This document shows, one piece after another, positions 37,388 through 46,107 of a DNA stretch of 64,000 nt; the stretch's first letter is position 1; each line of letters begins with the position of its first letter. A program made the position numbers and the translations under genes. Source of the DNA: Comamonadaceae bacterium (lineage in GTDB: Bacteria > Pseudomonadota > Gammaproteobacteria > Burkholderiales > Burkholderiaceae_C); NCBI GenBank assembly GCA_947455145.1, contig CANGME010000004.1, forward strand, positions 1-64,000, written 5' to 3'. The notes beneath the pieces were generated by a model. The model was given only the letters and a program-made list of their open reading frames with translations. It was not told the DNA's origin and made no database searches.

Positions 37388-38476
37388 TTACGGATGGCCC
37401 TTGTAGAGCCCGCTCTGGAGGTAGTTCGCCTTCATGCGCCGACCTGCGACCAATAGAACCGCACTGACGGGCAAGGCCACAAGCACGCCCACGAATCCAA
37501 ACAACTGACCAAACGCCAGCAACGCAAAGATCACAGCCAACGGATGCAGACCAATTCGCTCCCCCACCAATCTGGGGGTCAAGAAAAAGCCTTCAATTAA
37601 CTGCCCCGCACCATAAACCACAGCGACCATCACAATCGCTTTGGACGGGCCATCTACGGCAGTGAATTCAAGCAGCCCAGCCAGAGTAGCCAGAATCAAG
37701 CCCAAACCAAATCCGATATAGGGTACAAAAATTGCCAATCCAGTAAAGATACCAATGGGCAGGGCCAAATCCAGCCCGAACAGCGCCAGCGCAACGCTGT
37801 AATAGACGGCCAAAATCAACATCACCAGCAACTGGCCGCGCAGATACTGACCCAGGACCTCATCGGTTTCAGTCGTGAAGCTATCGGTGAACGCACGCAG
37901 GCGCGGCGGCACCAGGGCCATCAAACGAGCAACTAATACTTTCCAGTCCATCAACAAGAAAAACAGGGCCACCGGGACCAACACCAAATACCCAAAGAGC
38001 ACCAAGACCACGCTGCCGCCCAACTTGACTGACGACAGAAGGGAATGCATCGACTCCTCCAAGTTGGCTTGCAGGTAACTGAGAACCATAGGCTTGATGG
38101 TCGCCATGTCGAGCGAAAAATTAACTCCGAACTGCGCCAACAAGGGCTGGAGCGTGGCGTTGAGCCGATCCAGCAACCCCGGCACCTGGGCCTTGAGTTG
38201 GGGTATTTCCTTGGCGAAAATAGGTACCGTCAGCAAGAAAAGGCTTAAAACGGCCACGATAAAGAGCAGTTCCACCGAAATCACCGCAAGCACTCGAGGG
38301 ATTCGACCGCCCAAGAGAGCGTCTAGCCGATCTACCAGCGGTGTCAGTGCGTAGGCCAACACCGCCGCGATCAAGAACGGAGTAAGCACGGGTGCCAACA
38401 ACCAAAAAGCCAAGGCGGCAGCCAGTGCAATGAGGGTCCAGGACACAAAGCTTTTGTTGGAGTTGGGAGGCAACAT
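37388..38476 (-). CDS. AI-2E/PerM family transporter
   Basis: 362-residue inner-membrane protein with about eight predicted hydrophobic segments and a central hydrophilic loop (about 70-150). VLAYALTPLVDRL, YSVALALFGLDLALPIGI and PYIGFGLGLILATLAGL are typical family segments. Substrate is not known; some relatives export AI-2, others act as Na+/H+ antiporters. Divergent from purM, with a 119-bp spacer containing a possible shared promoter region. Confidence 0.87.
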   Translation of the reverse strand: MLPPNSNKSFVSWTLIALAAALAFWLLAPVLTPFLIAAVLAYALTPLVDRLDALLGGRIPRVLAVISVELLFIVAVLSLFLLTVPIFAKEIPQLKAQVPGLLDRLNATLQPLLAQFGVNFSLDMATIKPMVLSYLQANLEESMHSLLSSVKLGGSVVLVLFGYLVLVPVALFFLLMDWKVLVARLMALVPPRLRAFTDSFTTETDEVLGQYLRGQLLVMLILAVYYSVALALFGLDLALPIGIFTGLAIFVPYIGFGLGLILATLAGLLEFTAVDGPSKAIVMVAVVYGAGQLIEGFFLTPRLVGERIGLHPLAVIFALLAFGQLFGFVGVLVALPVSAVLLVAGRRMKANYLQSGLYKGHP

Positions 38477-38595
38477 GAGAAAAGGTGAGGAGAAATAGGG
38501 GCGGGGTCGAAACCCTTAAAATCAAGGCAAATTCTATCGGGGTCTGCAGCAAGGGCCGACCCCGGCCTTCCCCGCGACTGACTTCTGATCTCATC

Positions 38596-39639
38596 ATGAC
38601 CACATCGACCACCCCCACCCCCCTCTCCTACAAAGACGCTGGCGTTGACATTGACGCTGGTGACGCCTTGGTGGAGCGCATCAAGCCGCTGGCAAAAAAA
38701 ACCATGCGCGAAGGCGTGCTGGCTGGCATAGGCGGCTTTGGCGCGCTGTTTGAGGTGCCCAAGCGCTACAAAGAACCCGTGCTGGTGAGCGGCACCGATG
38801 GCGTGGGCACCAAACTCAAACTGGCGTTTGAATGGCAAATGCACGACACCGTGGGCATTGACTTGGTGGCCATGAGCGTGAACGACGTGCTGGTGCAAGG
38901 TGCTGAGCCGCTGTTCTTCCTGGACTACTTCGCCTGCGGCAAGCTGGACGTGGAAACCGCTGCTGCGGTTGTGGGCGGCATTGCCAAAGGCTGCGAGTTG
39001 TCCGGCTGCGCCCTGATTGGCGGCGAAACAGCCGAGATGCCCGGCATGTACCCCGCAGGCGAGTACGACCTGGCGGGCTTTTGCGTGGGCGCAGTGGAGA
39101 AATCAAAAATCCTCACCGGCCAGAGCGTGACGCCCGGTGACGTGGTGCTGGGCCTGAAGTCCAGCGGCGTGCACTCCAACGGCTTTAGCCTGGTGCGCAA
39201 ATGTATTGACCGTGCCGGGGCCAACCTACCCGCCACGCTGGACGGCCAACCCTTCAAACAAGCCATCATGGCCCCCACCCGCCTGTACGTGAAAAACGTG
39301 CTGGCCGCGCTGGCCGCACACCCCATCAAAGCCCTGGCCCACATCACCGGCGGCGGCCTGCTAGAGAACATCCCCCGCGTGCTGCCCGAAGGCACCGCCG
39401 CCCACCTGCGCAAAGGCAGCTGGCCCCAGACCGAGCTGTTTGCTTGGCTGCAAGCCACCGCAGGCATTGACGATATCGAGATGAACCGCACTTTCAACAA
39501 CGGCATCGGCATGGTGGTGGTAGTGGACGCGGCCAACGCCGCCGCCACGGCCAAGACCTTGCGGGATGCGGGTGAGCAGGTGTTTGAGATTGGTGTGATT
39601 GCGTCGCGTGGCGACGGCGCTGCGGTTCTTGTCGCCTGA
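38596..39639 (+). CDS. purM: Phosphoribosylformylglycinamidine cyclo-ligase
   Basis: AIR synthetase; fifth step of purine biosynthesis. Start at ATG 38596 gives [22 protein letters not shown], the typical N terminus; an upstream start at 38485 adds 37 non-conserved residues. [15 protein letters not shown] (nucleotide site), [15 protein letters not shown] and [17 protein letters not shown] are hallmark segments. Length 347 residues. Confidence 0.96.
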   Translation: MTTSTTPTPLSYKDAGVDIDAGDALVERIKPLAKKTMREGVLAGIGGFGALFEVPKRYKEPVLVSGTDGVGTKLKLAFEWQMHDTVGIDLVAMSVNDVLVQGAEPLFFLDYFACGKLDVETAAAVVGGIAKGCELSGCALIGGETAEMPGMYPAGEYDLAGFCVGAVEKSKILTGQSVTPGDVVLGLKSSGVHSNGFSLVRKCIDRAGANLPATLDGQPFKQAIMAPTRLYVKNVLAALAAHPIKALAHITGGGLLENIPRVLPEGTAAHLRKGSWPQTELFAWLQATAGIDDIEMNRTFNNGIGMVVVVDAANAAATAKTLRDAGEQVFEIGVIASRGDGAAVLVA

Positions 39640-39649
39640 AATCACAATT

Positions 39650-39699
39650 CCGTTCGGGCTGAGCCTGTTGAAGCCCTTCGACAGGCTCAGGGCGAACGG
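39650..39699. repeat. Dispersed palindromic repeat, copy 3 (purM-MFS spacer)
   Basis: Compact 50-bp copy: arms CCGTTCGGGCTGAGCCTGTTG / the near-complement closing with CAGGGCGAACGG, stem nearly perfect. It lies between the purM stop and the MFS start on the plus strand and could also act as a transcript-stabilising or attenuating hairpin. Confidence 0.85.
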
Positions 39700-39732
39700 T
39701 AGACATCGATGGTGCGTTTAGATTGACACCCC

Positions 39733-40920
39733 ATGCAAGCCGTCAACCCACCCTCAAAACGCCTCCCCGCCAGCATCTGGGCGCTGGGTTTTGTCAGCCT
39801 CTTGATGGACATCTCTTCCGAGATGATCCACAGCCTCTTGCCCGTGTTCATGGTGACGGTGCTGGGCGCCAGCATGTTGACCGTCGGCCTGATTGAGGGT
39901 GCAGCCGAAGCCACCGCCCTCATCGTCAAGGTGTTCTCGGGGGCGTTAAGCGACTTCTGGGGCAAGCGCAAGCCGCTGGCCCTGCTGGGCTACAGCATGG
40001 GTGCGCTGTCCAAACCCCTGTTTGCCCTGTCCAGCACCACCTGCCTGCTGTTCTCGGCCCGAATGATTGACCGCGTGGGCAAGGGCATACGCGGTGCACC
40101 GCGAGACGCACTCATCGCTGACATTGCCCCACCCGATCAGCGCGGGGCCGCCTTTGGCCTGCGCCAATCGCTCGACACCGTGGGGGCCGTCCTCGGCCCC
40201 TTGCTCGCCCTGGGCCTGATGCTGTTGTGGGCCAATGATTTCCGCGCGGTGTTCTGGGTGGCGGTGATTCCCGGCGTGCTGGCCGTGCTGGTCTTGCTGC
40301 TGGGCGTGCGTGAGCCCGACAAACCGTTGAGTGGCCCACGCATCAACCCGATTCAACGCGCTAACCTCAAACGCTTGAGACCGGCTTATTGGTGGGTGGT
40401 GGGCATCGGTGCGGTCTTCACACTGGCGCGCTTTAGCGAGGCGTTTCTCGTGTTGCGCGCCCAACAAGGCGGCTTGGCGCTGGCCTGGACGCCGCTGGTG
40501 TTGATCAGCATGAACCTCATCTACGCCGCAGGGGCCTACCCTTTTGGCAAGCTGGCCGACCGCATGAGCCACACCACGCTGCTGGCCTGGGGCTTGGTGG
40601 CGCTGATTGCCGCCGATGCCCTCTTGGCTTGGCGCAATCAGGGCGCGGTACTGTGGGCAGGCATCGCGCTATGGGGCCTGCACATGGCCATGACCCAAGG
40701 CCTGCTGGCCACCATGGTGGCCGACACCGCGCCCGACGATCTGCGCGGCACGGCCTACGGCTTCTTCAACCTCATGAGCGGCCTGGCCCTGCTGCTGGCC
40801 AGCGTGGTGGCCGGCCTGCTGTGGGATCAGCTCGGGGCCAGCGTGACCTTTATCGCAAGTGCGGTGTTCAGCGCGGTGACGCTGGTGTTGCTGTGGTGGC
40901 GTCGAATCTCCTCCAATTAG
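39733..40920 (+). CDS. MFS transporter
   Basis: 395-residue major-facilitator protein with about 12 hydrophobic segments. The N terminus LGFVSLLMDISSEMIHSLLPVF and DRVGKGIRGAPRDALIAD (the cytoplasmic loop motif between helices 2 and 3, D-x-x-GK-x-x-R) are characteristic of the drug/sugar-efflux-like MFS group with an SSEM motif. The substrate cannot be told from sequence. Its stop codon (TAG 40918-40920) falls inside the AGCTAT repeat. Confidence 0.85.
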   Translation: MQAVNPPSKRLPASIWALGFVSLLMDISSEMIHSLLPVFMVTVLGASMLTVGLIEGAAEATALIVKVFSGALSDFWGKRKPLALLGYSMGALSKPLFALSSTTCLLFSARMIDRVGKGIRGAPRDALIADIAPPDQRGAAFGLRQSLDTVGAVLGPLLALGLMLLWANDFRAVFWVAVIPGVLAVLVLLLGVREPDKPLSGPRINPIQRANLKRLRPAYWWVVGIGAVFTLARFSEAFLVLRAQQGGLALAWTPLVLISMNLIYAAGAYPFGKLADRMSHTTLLAWGLVALIAADALLAWRNQGAVLWAGIALWGLHMAMTQGLLATMVADTAPDDLRGTAYGFFNLMSGLALLLASVVAGLLWDQLGASVTFIASAVFSAVTLVLLWWRRISSN

Positions 40921-40937
40921 CTATCAAAAAAATAGCT
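40919..40937. repeat. Short AGCTAT palindrome at the MFS/peptidase junction
   Basis: AGCTAT (40919-40924), CAAAAAA, ATAGCT (40932-40937), followed by GCTTACGC. It overlaps the MFS stop codon and lies in the 32-bp convergent spacer. The motif is a short hairpin of a type common in Comamonadaceae intergenic DNA; it could serve as a weak terminator. Confidence 0.6.
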
Positions 40938-40952
40938 GCTTACGCTAGTCAA

Positions 40953-41894
40953 TCAAGGGGTTTGGGCGGATTTCTCTTCAATTTTCTGTCTCAACGCCTG
41001 ATAAGCCGCCAGTCGCGGCCCACCCAGTGCCATGGCCTGATCTATCGCTTGCCTAGCGGGCAAGAGTTGGTTCTGTTCCAGCAACACTTGAGCCAGGTTA
41101 TTCCAGGCGTCAGCGAAGTCGGGCTGCATTGCGGTGGCTTGGCGATAGGCTTGTGCCGCTTGATCCAATTGACCCAAGGCATAGGCCGCGTTGCCCCGGC
41201 CCAGCAAGGCCGCACGCTGCGTGGGCCAGGCTTGCAGGGCGCGGGTGTAGGCAACCAAAGCGGCTTGGGGGTGAACGCGCTCCAGCGCCGCTGCTGCGGT
41301 GGCATGGGTGTCGGGCTGCACGGTGGCTGGCAGTTGCGAAGGGGGCAGCAAGACCATAGACCAGTGCTGGCCGCGCGCCCAGGTGCGCTCAAAGGTGGCA
41401 AGGGACATTTCCAACAACTCGGTTCGGCCTGAGTGCAGCAACAGGGTCTGGCGCTCGCGCTCAAAGCCAATTACCACCGCGTAGTGCCACACCGGGTAGA
41501 TGGGCAAAGACAGGTTTTGGAACACGATGACCGGGTGACCTGCGGCCACCTCACGCAGCACGCTCTCAAGCTGCGGGGCCAGCGGGTAGGCGAGCAGTCC
41601 TTGGCGACGCCCTGCGGCTAGCATTTCAAGCTGCAAAGAACCTTTGCGCCCCGGCAGATAGACTTGATCGACCAGTTGCTCAGGTATCAGCGTGACCCCG
41701 GCTGAGGTGGCCACCATGGCGAGTGATGCCGGGCCGCATTCGAAGTCTTCTTGGGCGTAGAACGGGACGTGCTTTAACTCGACGTGGTCGGGCAAATCAG
41801 TGGGCCAGCTATTGGCAAGCTGCGCGAGTTGAGGTGTGGCACAGCCGCTGAGCAAGGCCGCGCCAAGCCATGCCACCACCACCCACAACTTCAT
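40953..41894 (-). CDS. C39-like cysteine peptidase lipoprotein with TPR (PA2778 family)
   Basis: 313 residues. A lipobox LLSGC places the lipidated Cys at 18. The C39-type papain fold has C53 in EDFECGPASLAMV and H137 in PVWHYAVVIGF. The C-terminal part (about residues 205-310) carries two tetratricopeptide-like repeats (AYTRALQAWPTQRAALLGRGNA ... AYRQATAMQPDFADAWNNLA). Known relatives sit in PA2778/PA2779 pairs as outer-membrane-associated bacteriocin-type or exported-peptide peptidases. The gene overlaps the partner's stop by 4 bp. Confidence 0.83.
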   Translation of the reverse strand: MKLWVVVAWLGAALLSGCATPQLAQLANSWPTDLPDHVELKHVPFYAQEDFECGPASLAMVATSAGVTLIPEQLVDQVYLPGRKGSLQLEMLAAGRRQGLLAYPLAPQLESVLREVAAGHPVIVFQNLSLPIYPVWHYAVVIGFERERQTLLLHSGRTELLEMSLATFERTWARGQHWSMVLLPPSQLPATVQPDTHATAAAALERVHPQAALVAYTRALQAWPTQRAALLGRGNAAYALGQLDQAAQAYRQATAMQPDFADAWNNLAQVLLEQNQLLPARQAIDQAMALGGPRLAAYQALRQKIEEKSAQTP

Positions 41895-42289
41895 CGCGTC
41901 GAGTGAACCGAACGGGTGAAGGGGAAAACTTTGGTCAAGCCCAGGATGTCGGTCACCAGCAAAATGATGAAAACTGCAAACAGCAAGCCCAGCACCTCGC
42001 CCCCGGCGGGAGCTTGGTCAATGCGACCAGCGAGTTGGGCCACTTCGGCGTCGGACATGGCCTGGACGCGGTCTGCTGCGGTCTGAGGACTGACACCTTG
42101 CGCTTGCAAGGCCTGGCTCACATCTTCGCGGGCGAGGAACGTGCTCACACGCTCGCGTTGACTCGTCAACACTTCTGCGGCGATGACGTCGTCGGTGGAG
42201 ACCAGCCCGGCCTGCGCCGTGAGCGGAAAGCCTGCGAAGGTCATGCTGACAATCAACAGGGCGGAAATAAGGCGTTTGAGATTTTTCAT
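41891..42289 (-). CDS. PA2779-family small membrane protein
   Basis: 132 residues with a signal peptide (cleavage near LTAQA, residue 27), an acidic amphipathic central region and a C-terminal transmembrane helix (GEVLGLLFAVFIILLVTDILG). It overlaps the peptidase gene by 4 bp, so the two are expected to be made together. The pairing is known from Pseudomonas; the mechanism is not. Confidence 0.8.
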   Translation of the reverse strand: MKNLKRLISALLIVSMTFAGFPLTAQAGLVSTDDVIAAEVLTSQRERVSTFLAREDVSQALQAQGVSPQTAADRVQAMSDAEVAQLAGRIDQAPAGGEVLGLLFAVFIILLVTDILGLTKVFPFTRSVHSTR

Positions 42290-42337
42290 ACGCTCAATCT
42301 AACCCCCACTGATTTGCACGTCCAGTCAACTTACAAG

Positions 42338-42385
42338 TCGTGTCACTTCTTGAAGCATCGTGCACACATTAAAAATGTGACACGA
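42338..42385. promoter_or_regulatory. 9-bp inverted repeat upstream of the first alkaline phosphatase
   Basis: TCGTGTCAC (42338-42346) and GTGACACGA (42377-42385) form a perfect inverted repeat with a 30-bp spacer (centres 39 bp apart, near four helical turns). TGTCAC resembles a PhoB half-site, but known Pho boxes are direct repeats 11 bp apart, so identity with a Pho box is not claimed. It sits about 70 bp before the start codon. Confidence 0.4.
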
Positions 42386-42454
42386 ATTTGTAATAAAGAA
42401 TATTTAAGCTTTGGCTTCTTACGAATCTTAAACACCAGCATTTTGAGGAAGCAC

Positions 42455-43888
42455 ATGAAACAGCAACTTTTTCTAGGCTTGATTGCAATAGCAGTGGCCG
42501 CCATTTTGCCCGCCTGTGGGGGCTCGTCTGGAGGCTCATCCTCATCACCCAAAAACGTGATTTTCTTTTTGGGCGATGGCATGGGCATGACCACCATGAC
42601 TGCCGCACGCATCTACAAAGCAGGCGAAGATGGCTCGCTCACCATGGACAACTTGCCAGAAACGGCATTTGTCAAAACGTATTCAAACGATGCGCAGGTT
42701 ACCGATAGTGCGCCGTCGATGGCCGCCTATATGACCGGCATCAAGATGAATAACGAAGTGGTATCCATGACCCCTGATACCAGTGCATACGACAAGACTA
42801 CCCTTGCTTCGTATGTCAGCGGTGCAGACACCACCTGCCCGACAACGGGCAATGGCAAATCAGTGCCCACCTTGATAGAGTTGGCAAAAAAATCGAATTT
42901 AGCAACCGGCATTGTGACCACCACACGCGTCACACACGCAACGCCAGCAGTCACTTACGCGCACATCTGTCACCGTGATGGGGAAAACACCATCGCCGCA
43001 CAGTTAGTACCCAACGGTAATGGGTATAACTCAGCACTGGGCGATGGCATTGATGTGGTGTTGGGTGGTGGTTTGGCGTACTTTCAGCCTAAAACCACCA
43101 CGGGCAGCAAACGCACCGATACACGTGACTTGGTCGCAGAACTACAAACGGCTGGCTACAGTGTTGTCAGCAAAAATTCTGAGCTGATCAAGGTCGCTTC
43201 AACACAAAAGAAATTGGTTGGCCTTTTCACCAGCAGCCACATGAGCTACGACTTGGATCGCCTGGCAACATCGGCTGATGAGCCCAGTTTGGCGGCCATG
43301 ACAAGCAAAGCCATTGACGTACTAAGCGCCAACAAAAATGGCATGTTTTTGATGGTTGAAGGGGGTCGCATTGACCATGCGCTGCATGAAACTACCGCCA
43401 AGAAAGCGCTGCAAGACACGGTCGCTTTTGATGATGCGATTCAAGTTGCCATCGACAAAATGCAAGCCATTGATCCAGGCCTCAAGAACACCCTCATTGT
43501 TGTCACGGCCGATCATGATCACACCTTGGTCTTAAATGGCTACGCGGCACTCACCGGCAAGACCACGCCGACAAACCCTGGCATTTTGGGATTGCTGCGC
43601 AGCTACATCGACAACGCACTGACGTTGGATGTATCGGGTAACGCCTTCACGATTCTCGGCTTTGGTAACGGTGAAAGCCGCTTGGCCACCCGCACGGCTC
43701 TGACGGATGCAACAGTCGCTGCGGACACCTACCACCAAGAAGCCGCCATTCCAACCGCTTTGGGCAGCGAAACACACGGCGGTGGTGATGTGTTTTTGGG
43801 TGCCATTGGCAAAGGGGCAGAAAAATTCACAGGTGTTCTGCTTAACACCGAAATCTTCGGCTTGATTATGGGTATTTTTAATCTTTGA
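42455..43888 (+). CDS. Alkaline phosphatase, lipoprotein form
   Basis: 477 residues of the PhoA family. Start is the ATG at 42455 with GAGGAAG upstream; longer ORF starts are inconsistent with a signal peptide. A lipobox ILPAC places the lipidated Cys at 21, so the enzyme should be membrane-anchored. Metal and catalytic residues: D41 (FLGDGMG), nucleophile S85 (TDSAPSM), VEGGRIDHALHE (Zn site), TADHDHT and SETHGGGD, all intact. Releases phosphate from organic monoesters. Directly upstream of a second paralogue. Confidence 0.9.
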   Translation: MKQQLFLGLIAIAVAAILPACGGSSGGSSSSPKNVIFFLGDGMGMTTMTAARIYKAGEDGSLTMDNLPETAFVKTYSNDAQVTDSAPSMAAYMTGIKMNNEVVSMTPDTSAYDKTTLASYVSGADTTCPTTGNGKSVPTLIELAKKSNLATGIVTTTRVTHATPAVTYAHICHRDGENTIAAQLVPNGNGYNSALGDGIDVVLGGGLAYFQPKTTTGSKRTDTRDLVAELQTAGYSVVSKNSELIKVASTQKKLVGLFTSSHMSYDLDRLATSADEPSLAAMTSKAIDVLSANKNGMFLMVEGGRIDHALHETTAKKALQDTVAFDDAIQVAIDKMQAIDPGLKNTLIVVTADHDHTLVLNGYAALTGKTTPTNPGILGLLRSYIDNALTLDVSGNAFTILGFGNGESRLATRTALTDATVAADTYHQEAAIPTALGSETHGGGDVFLGAIGKGAEKFTGVLLNTEIFGLIMGIFNL

Positions 43889-43921
43889 ATCTAAGCCTCA
43901 ACCTGATATTGGAGTACGACG

Positions 43922-45340
43922 ATGAAAAAAACTGCACCTTTTTTACTCACATTTTTAGCCTTTAACTTGGCGCTACCTGCAATGGCTGCCGGTGAAGCCA
44001 AAAATGTCATTTTCTTCTTGGGCGATGGCATGGGCCCTGTCACCGTGACAGCCAGCCGAATTTACAAGTATGGCGAGGCAGGCAAGCTCACCATGGAAAC
44101 GCTGGGCCGCACTGCACGCATCAAAACCTATTCACTGGACGCACAAACCACGGACAGCGCGCCGTCAATGGGTGCCTACATGACGGGCGTGAAGTCACGC
44201 AACGAAGTCCTCTCCATGGATGGGAACGCCAAAGCACAGGGTGCATTTGTACCCTCCAAAGACGTTGTCACAGGCGTTTCTAATGCCGTCAACAATTGCC
44301 CTGCAACCGGCAATGGCGTGGCTGTGCCAACGCTATTGGAGCAAGCGATTGCTGCTAAAAAATCGACTGGCGTTGTAACCACCGCACGACTCACGCACGC
44401 CACGCCTGCGGCGACTTACGCCCATATTTGCAACCGCAATGCCGAGTACGACATTGCACGCCAAGCCGTACCCAAAGGAGCTGGATTCAATGCGGCTTTG
44501 GGTGTTGGTGTTGATGTGCTTTTAGGCGGTACCAGCTACTTTTGGCGGCCTTTCAATGCAGCTGACGCCATCTACAAAAAAGGACGCCCAGATGGTCGCG
44601 ATTTGGTTGCCGAATTGACGTCGCAAGGCTATACCTACGCCACCGACCTCACCACCATGAATGCTGCACCGACCACAGCAGGCGCCAAGCTGATTGGTTT
44701 ATTTGACCAAGCCGTTGCTGAGGGTCATATGTCCTATGAGCTCGACCGTGACCCCACCAAGGAACCCAGCCTTGAACAAATGACGGGCAAAGCCATTGAT
44801 CTCCTGTCAAAGAACACCAACGGCTACTTCTTGATGGTTGAGGGTGGGCGCATCGATCATGCGCTGCATGGCACCAACGCCAAGCGCGCTTTGGAGGACA
44901 CTATTGCGTTTGATAACGCCATCAAGATGGCCTTATCCAAAGTCGATCTGAGCAACACACTGATCGTCGTTACCGCCGACCACGATCACACCATGGCCTT
45001 CAACGGCTACTCCCATTTGGGTAACGATGTACTGGGTAAAACCACGGATTACCGCTCCAAGAAAATGGCCAATGCGGCTGACGGCTTGCCCTACACCACG
45101 CTGGTATTTGGCAATGGTGGTGGCCCACGCAAAGCCGTTCGAGACAACCTGACATCTATCGACACAACGGATAAAAACTACCTGCAAGAAGTCAGCATCC
45201 CCTTGGGGGTTGCCGGTTCAGAATCACATGGCGGCGGCGATGTGATGCTGTTTGCCAAGGGCGCTGGTGCAACTCCTTTCAAAGGCACGATGGACAACAC
45301 CAAAGTGTTCACACTGCTGAAACAAGCTTTTGGTTTCTAA
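43922..45340 (+). CDS. Alkaline phosphatase, periplasmic paralogue
   Basis: 472 residues, clearly paralogous to the preceding gene and separated by 33 bp. A cleavable signal peptide (cleavage near PAMAA, residue 23) without a lipobox Cys suggests a soluble periplasmic or secreted enzyme. The nucleophile is S79 (TDSAPSM) and the Zn ligands VEGGRIDHALH, TADHDHT and ESHGGGD are present. Preceded by a GGAGTACGACG spacer with good SD (GGAG). Confidence 0.9.
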   Translation: MKKTAPFLLTFLAFNLALPAMAAGEAKNVIFFLGDGMGPVTVTASRIYKYGEAGKLTMETLGRTARIKTYSLDAQTTDSAPSMGAYMTGVKSRNEVLSMDGNAKAQGAFVPSKDVVTGVSNAVNNCPATGNGVAVPTLLEQAIAAKKSTGVVTTARLTHATPAATYAHICNRNAEYDIARQAVPKGAGFNAALGVGVDVLLGGTSYFWRPFNAADAIYKKGRPDGRDLVAELTSQGYTYATDLTTMNAAPTTAGAKLIGLFDQAVAEGHMSYELDRDPTKEPSLEQMTGKAIDLLSKNTNGYFLMVEGGRIDHALHGTNAKRALEDTIAFDNAIKMALSKVDLSNTLIVVTADHDHTMAFNGYSHLGNDVLGKTTDYRSKKMANAADGLPYTTLVFGNGGGPRKAVRDNLTSIDTTDKNYLQEVSIPLGVAGSESHGGGDVMLFAKGAGATPFKGTMDNTKVFTLLKQAFGF

Positions 45341-45343
45341 CTC

Positions 45344-46039
45344 ATGCGGCATCACTTGAATCGCGCGGCCTTACTCGCCGCTCTCGCCCTGGCTGTTATC
45401 GCAGCCCCTACATCAGCCATGGCGGCTACAAATCTTGCTTTGGAAGTAACCCACCAAAGCAGCACGGTGGGTGCGGATGGCATCAAACGTGATACCTCCT
45501 TCACTGAGAACGTCATTCGGCAAGACGACACGGTGTGGATAGAACGCGTGATTCCTGCGGGCGCCTATTCAGCCGCTGGCCACGAGAAGTCTAAAAAACC
45601 GAACGGACACAAGCACGTTGATCTGAATAACGCCGTTCGATGGATTCAAAAACTGCCCGACGGCAAACTGAAATTGCGTCTGGTCTCGCTCACCGACAAG
45701 GTGATCGTGGATGTTGCGCCCAATGAGTATGCGAATGTCGGCTTTGATGGCTTATGGACAGCGGCTTACCACCTGATTGACCCATTGGTTCTTAAGAAAT
45801 TAAAGCCCGGTAAAACAGAAGAAGAAAATCAATGGTTTGAGAGTCCCCAATCCAGCACTGGCGGTGTTCGTATTTTGTGGAATGGCAGCACCGAAATTCC
45901 CATGAAGGTGCTCACTCACAACTCAATCGGCAACACCATGCGCTCAACGACAGTGCGGGTCATTGGTGGTTCACCCAAAACGCCTTGGCGCAATTTATCT
46001 AAATTTTCAGTTAAAGAGTACTCGGATTTTTTAGATTGA
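45344..46039 (+). CDS. Secreted protein of unknown function linked to the phosphatases
   Basis: 231 residues with an N-terminal signal peptide (cleavage near TSAMA, residue 28). The mature part is basic and hydrophilic, with repeated short beta-like stretches (NLALEVTHQSSTVGADGIKRDTSF begins it, shown in part) and no recognised catalytic motif. It starts 4 bp after the second phosphatase and probably shares its transcript. I do not recognise the family. It could be an accessory chaperone, substrate-binding or maturation factor of the two phosphatases; that is speculation from position. Confidence 0.7.
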   Translation: MRHHLNRAALLAALALAVIAAPTSAMAATNLALEVTHQSSTVGADGIKRDTSFTENVIRQDDTVWIERVIPAGAYSAAGHEKSKKPNGHKHVDLNNAVRWIQKLPDGKLKLRLVSLTDKVIVDVAPNEYANVGFDGLWTAAYHLIDPLVLKKLKPGKTEEENQWFESPQSSTGGVRILWNGSTEIPMKVLTHNSIGNTMRSTTVRVIGGSPKTPWRNLSKFSVKEYSDFLD

Positions 46040-46107
46040 AAGCTGGCATTTTTACTTCTTGATGCGTCGCATAACGCATAAAAATAAGCCGTGAACTTGA
46101 ACACCAA

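Noticed and set aside
42338-42385. Classical Pho box before the alkaline phosphatases
   Set aside because: The TGTCAC elements are inverted and 30 bp apart, whereas a Pho box is a direct repeat with 11-bp spacing.
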